A DNA stretch of 64,000 nucleotides, from NCBI GenBank assembly GCA_015063235.1, contig SUSW01000018.1, positions 1 through 64,000 of the forward strand, written 5' to 3'. A model generated the notes under the pieces. That model was given only the letters and a program-made list of their open reading frames with translations, did no database searches and had not been told where the DNA came from. Every line of letters starts with the position of its first letter. Positions within the stretch are counted from its first letter, which is position 1. The stretch comes from Thermoplasmata archaeon. GTDB lineage: Archaea; Thermoplasmatota; Thermoplasmata; Methanomassiliicoccales; Methanomethylophilaceae. Position numbers and translations under genes: made by a program. This document shows positions 62,040-64,000 of the stretch, piece by piece.

Positions 62040-62896
62040 AACAATTGTATGGAATACACGAAGAACGGTGAAACGGTCGACGATCCTTTTGTTCGATGAT
62101 GGACCTCCCGGTACCTGTGTACCTCATCGATCTCGGGGACAAGTTAATCCAAAAGGTGACTGAGCACATCCTGTCTAGGATCGAAGATAATTTCGACAGG
62201 ATGAGGCATTAATCTACTGCGGAGTACGCTATCTAGCGTATTCCGGGACTTTCCGAGGTCTTGTAACGTTATCGGAAAAACGAGTGAAAATCCGGGAAAA
62301 CCGAGTTTGAAGGTATTTTTTAAGGAGAATGCCCCGAAATGGTATTCGCCTGGATGTTCCGTGGATTCCACAAGATGTAAAACAGGATCCGTTCATCATA
62401 CTGGATAGATGTTCGAGCTCAGTGACCAACGTGCTAGTCAGCGAACTCGCATTTGTATAAGCCGTCTATGATAGGAGTGATGCATCGGATTCCTTGTCTT
62501 TGTCTTCTCGTCGGATTCGGAGGTATTTAGGCGACCGTTCGACCTCATGGATTGTAATCGATTAGAGCCTAATAAAAAATTATCCACAGTTCGATAACCT
62601 CGATGTTTGACTCTAAAAAGAATAGACCATACATCATGACTGTCTGAAACCTCTGAAAACCGGGCCTCCAGACTTTTTATGTGCTACCTTTCATCGTAAA
62701 CGAAGAAGAATCGGTTTCAAGCTTTGAGAGCATCGTGTCGGTGAAAAGCCAAAGCTTTGGGCACTAAACCCGATCGGTTTTCGTCGAATGATTGTAATCC
62801 GGAGATTGTCTTACGGCGGTCTTCAAATAGACCAAGCAGGATGCCTGTCTTGGAACAAGATGGTCATGAGATGCCCGATTCTGAGAGTCTGATCCG
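62040..62896. other. Gene-poor scar region with remnants
   Basis: 857 bp without an intact gene. A short frame at 62096-62212 (+) encodes 38 residues beginning MMDLPVPVYLIDLGDKL; the preceding frame MEYTKNGETVDDPF (62049) is out of register with it. It looks like debris, family not recognised. A PHP-gene end lies at 62339-62380, a GAGTGAAA-type motif at 62281, and the rest is AT-rich with no clear RNA fold. Confidence 0.55.
62339..62380 (+). pseudogene. Remnant of a PHP gene 3' end
   Basis: Encodes FAWMFRGFHKM followed by TAA, matching FQWMFRGFHRM at the end of the PHP gene at 59981-60637. About 25 of 30 nt agree; most differences are third-position transitions or conservative (His-Arg/His-Lys). 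So this is a diverged coding remnant, not a fresh duplicate. Upstream similarity ends immediately. Confidence 0.55.
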
Positions 62897-63316
62897 ATGT
62901 GTGAGATGAATTTAGGGAAGGAAAATGCCACCACTGCATTCTTCGAATCTATGGATGACATAACAGAGGCTATCAAAGCGATGACCGCCATGCTGAACCG
63001 CTACAACAGAGCGGAACTGTTCATCGGAATCAATCATAAAGGCTTCCCATGCGGAAATGATATGACTGACGAGGATATCTTCAGAATCGATAGAACCATC
63101 ACGTGCTAGGTTAACACTTTACCATCAGTTAGTGTTACTTTGACAAAGACCGAGAATGGAGATTATATAAGGATATCCGCCACAGGTTTCGACATCCCAT
63201 ATTCGTTTGGAACCTGGTCCTACGTCAGAAGATGCTCTTATGAGAAGGACGATTCCAGCGGAACGTTCGAACCCAGATGGATACAGACTATAACGTGCGG
63301 AATGAAGAGACATTAA
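62897..63316 (+). pseudogene. Decayed AlbA_2/Schlafen-type gene interrupted by in-frame TAG
   Basis: The track ORF ends at TAG (63107-63109), but the same frame runs on to TAA at 63314-63316 (139 codons). Before the TAG: LGKENATTAFFES, IKAMTAMLNRYNRAELFIGI and DEDIFRIDRTI. After it: LPSVSVTLTKTENGDYIRIS and FDIPYSFGTWSYVRR. Together these are a colinear AlbA_2 domain. The conserved E-F-K of the family (usually TEFKES) reads TAFFES, and the C-terminal half of normal family members is absent. Decay is therefore more likely than function, though read-through as pyrrolysine cannot be excluded. Confidence 0.65.
63110..63138. repeat. Weak third copy of the GTAACAC/GTGTTAC arrangement
   Basis: GTTAACAC (63110-63117) and GTGTTAC (63132-63138) in inverted orientation with a 14-nt spacer, directly after the TAG of the AlbA_2 remnant. 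May be coincidental because it lies in (former) coding sequence. Confidence 0.35.
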
Positions 63317-63383
63317 ACGATCCCGCCGGGTTCTTCTCGACGGGATTTTCAGGTTTGATAATCACGGATGTTGGTTCGTTGGA

Positions 63384-63500
63384 TCAGTGCTTCTTTGACT
63401 GCTTCCCGGTAGAGGCCGGAGTTTTCTCCGCAACCTTGGCCAATGAGGCAGCACGGCGTTCTTTCGCGTGCTTTCCCATACTGTCATAATCAAAATTCAT
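63384..63500 (-). CDS. Small basic protein candidate (38 aa)
   Basis: Too short for the track. Encodes MNFDYDSMGKHAKERRAASL, then a Lys/Ala-rich end GKQSKKH and TGA. An inner ATG at 63479 would give 31 residues. Highly basic; a nucleic-acid or ribosome-associated small protein is conceivable. On the minus strand a hairpin ATCCCG...CGGGAT (about 63326-63353) with TTT after it follows the stop. No clear Shine-Dalgarno site. The overlapping plus-strand ORF 63277-63489 looks like a shadow. Confidence 0.35.
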   Translation of the reverse strand: MNFDYDSMGKHAKERRAASLAKVAEKTPASTGKQSKKH

Positions 63501-63611
63501 GTATTTACGCTTGTCCGAAGCGTGTTTTCACCCTTTTTACGCCTTTCTATCGGGGGCCTTTCAGAAAGATGATAAATCCTATCAATACATGGAACGGCCA
63601 TCCTAACAGGT

Positions 63612-64000
63612 ATGAAGGTTGAACAAATGGACAGCAACGTACGCCCAGAATCCATGGAGCGCATCACAACGCCTGCACTGGCGGATGCATTCATCAAAGA
63701 ACAGGTCGCAGCATTACAGAAACAGATCGGTGACGGAAAGGTCCTCCTGGCCCTCTCCGGCGGAGTCGACTCCTCTGTGGTGGCCGCCCTCCTCATCAAA
63801 GCTATCGGAAAGAACCTCACATGCGTTCATGTAAACCACGGACTTCTCCGTAAGGGAGAGGCCGAGCAGGTCATCGACGTCTTCAGGAACCAGATGAAGG
63901 CCAACCTCGTTTACGTGGATGCAACCGACCGCTTCCTCGACAAGCTGGCAGGAGTCTCTGACCCCGAGCAGAAGAGGAAGATCATCGGAGCGGAGTTCAT
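63612..64000 (+). CDS. guaA: GMP synthase, ATP-pyrophosphatase subunit (5' part)
   Basis: 129 codons visible; cut by the right edge. The PP-loop [17 protein letters not shown] binds ATP, followed by [18 protein letters not shown] and [19 protein letters not shown], diagnostic of GuaA subunit B. It adenylates XMP and aminates it to GMP with ammonia from a separate glutaminase subunit, as in most archaea. Start ATG 63612; ATG 63627 is an alternative. It is missing from the ORF track because it has no stop in the window. Confidence 0.92.
   Translation, partial: MKVEQMDSNVRPESMERITTPALADAFIKEQVAALQKQIGDGKVLLALSGGVDSSVVAALLIKAIGKNLTCVHVNHGLLRKGEAEQVIDVFRNQMKANLVYVDATDRFLDKLAGVSDPEQKRKIIGAEF

Noticed and set aside
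62096-62212. 38-aa ORF as a real small gene
   Set aside because: No Shine-Dalgarno site, no promoter, frame broken against the upstream reading frame; listed only as debris.
60600-62380. Classical attL/attR pair of an integrated element
   Set aside because: The repeated PHP end differs at several mostly silent positions and there is no integrase; a diverged coding remnant fits better than an exact core site.

Overview
The window reads as a chromosome segment of a methyl-reducing methanogenic archaeon, most likely a host-associated member of Methanomassiliicoccales (Thermoplasmatota). The evidence is a methylcobamide:CoM methyltransferase at the left edge, a strictly archaeal or archaeal-eukaryotic gene set (ABCE1, TrmY, Trm5, DphB, RtcB, RecJ-like DHH protein, archaeal PUA protein, GMP synthase ATPase subunit), BRE/TATA promoters with some leaderless starts, GGTGAT-type Shine-Dalgarno sites, and BspA/InlB-type surface proteins. 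Of the roughly 45 intact genes whose stop codon I checked, all end in TGA or TAA and none in TAG. Two conserved-looking reading frames contain an in-frame TAG. This is the pattern expected of a pyrrolysine-decoding lineage, but the pyl genes are not in the window.

Layout. 1-11.6 kb is mostly housekeeping: mtbA-like gene (frameshifted), phosphoesterase, RNase H-like and RecJ-like nucleases, argF, tRNA-His followed directly by rtcB, a surface propeller protein, HD and PUA proteins, dphB, trmY. 11.6-12.1 kb holds a GC-rich structured-RNA candidate and a hairpin. 12.1-35.2 kb is a large accessory surface and uptake island made of two divergent, paralogous FecCD/BtuCD-type importers. The leftward arm runs repeat protein - binding protein - propeller protein - permease - ATPase - InlB-repeat protein - two BspA proteins. 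The rightward arm runs binding protein - propeller/permease fusion - permease - ATPase. The propeller is a separate gene in one arm and fused to the permease in the other. A small secreted domain recurs in at least six of these proteins. The cargo is not readable from sequence; corrinoid, heme or an iron chelate all fit.

35.2-43.5 kb carries trm5, dcd, an S66 peptidase, a chagasin-type inhibitor, a YdjI/YdjG-like SPFH and zinc-ribbon membrane pair, tRNA-Ile and a CNNM transporter. 43.5-45 kb has an Rpn-type nuclease with a tandemly duplicated 3' end. 45-49 kb has small-protein and maturation genes, including a radical SAM/SPASM enzyme beside a Cys-rich peptide that could be a RiPP pair. 49-60.7 kb has cysK, MFS, CDF and MATE transporters, two PHP proteins, ABCE1, metG and a YqfO/CutA-like gene with an in-frame TAG. 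60.7-63.5 kb is a scarred region: an AAA_14/DUF4143 ATPase bracketed by copies of one 14-bp site, a remnant of a PHP gene end, a decayed AlbA_2 gene and about 850 bp without an intact gene. guaA (ATPase subunit) runs off the right edge.
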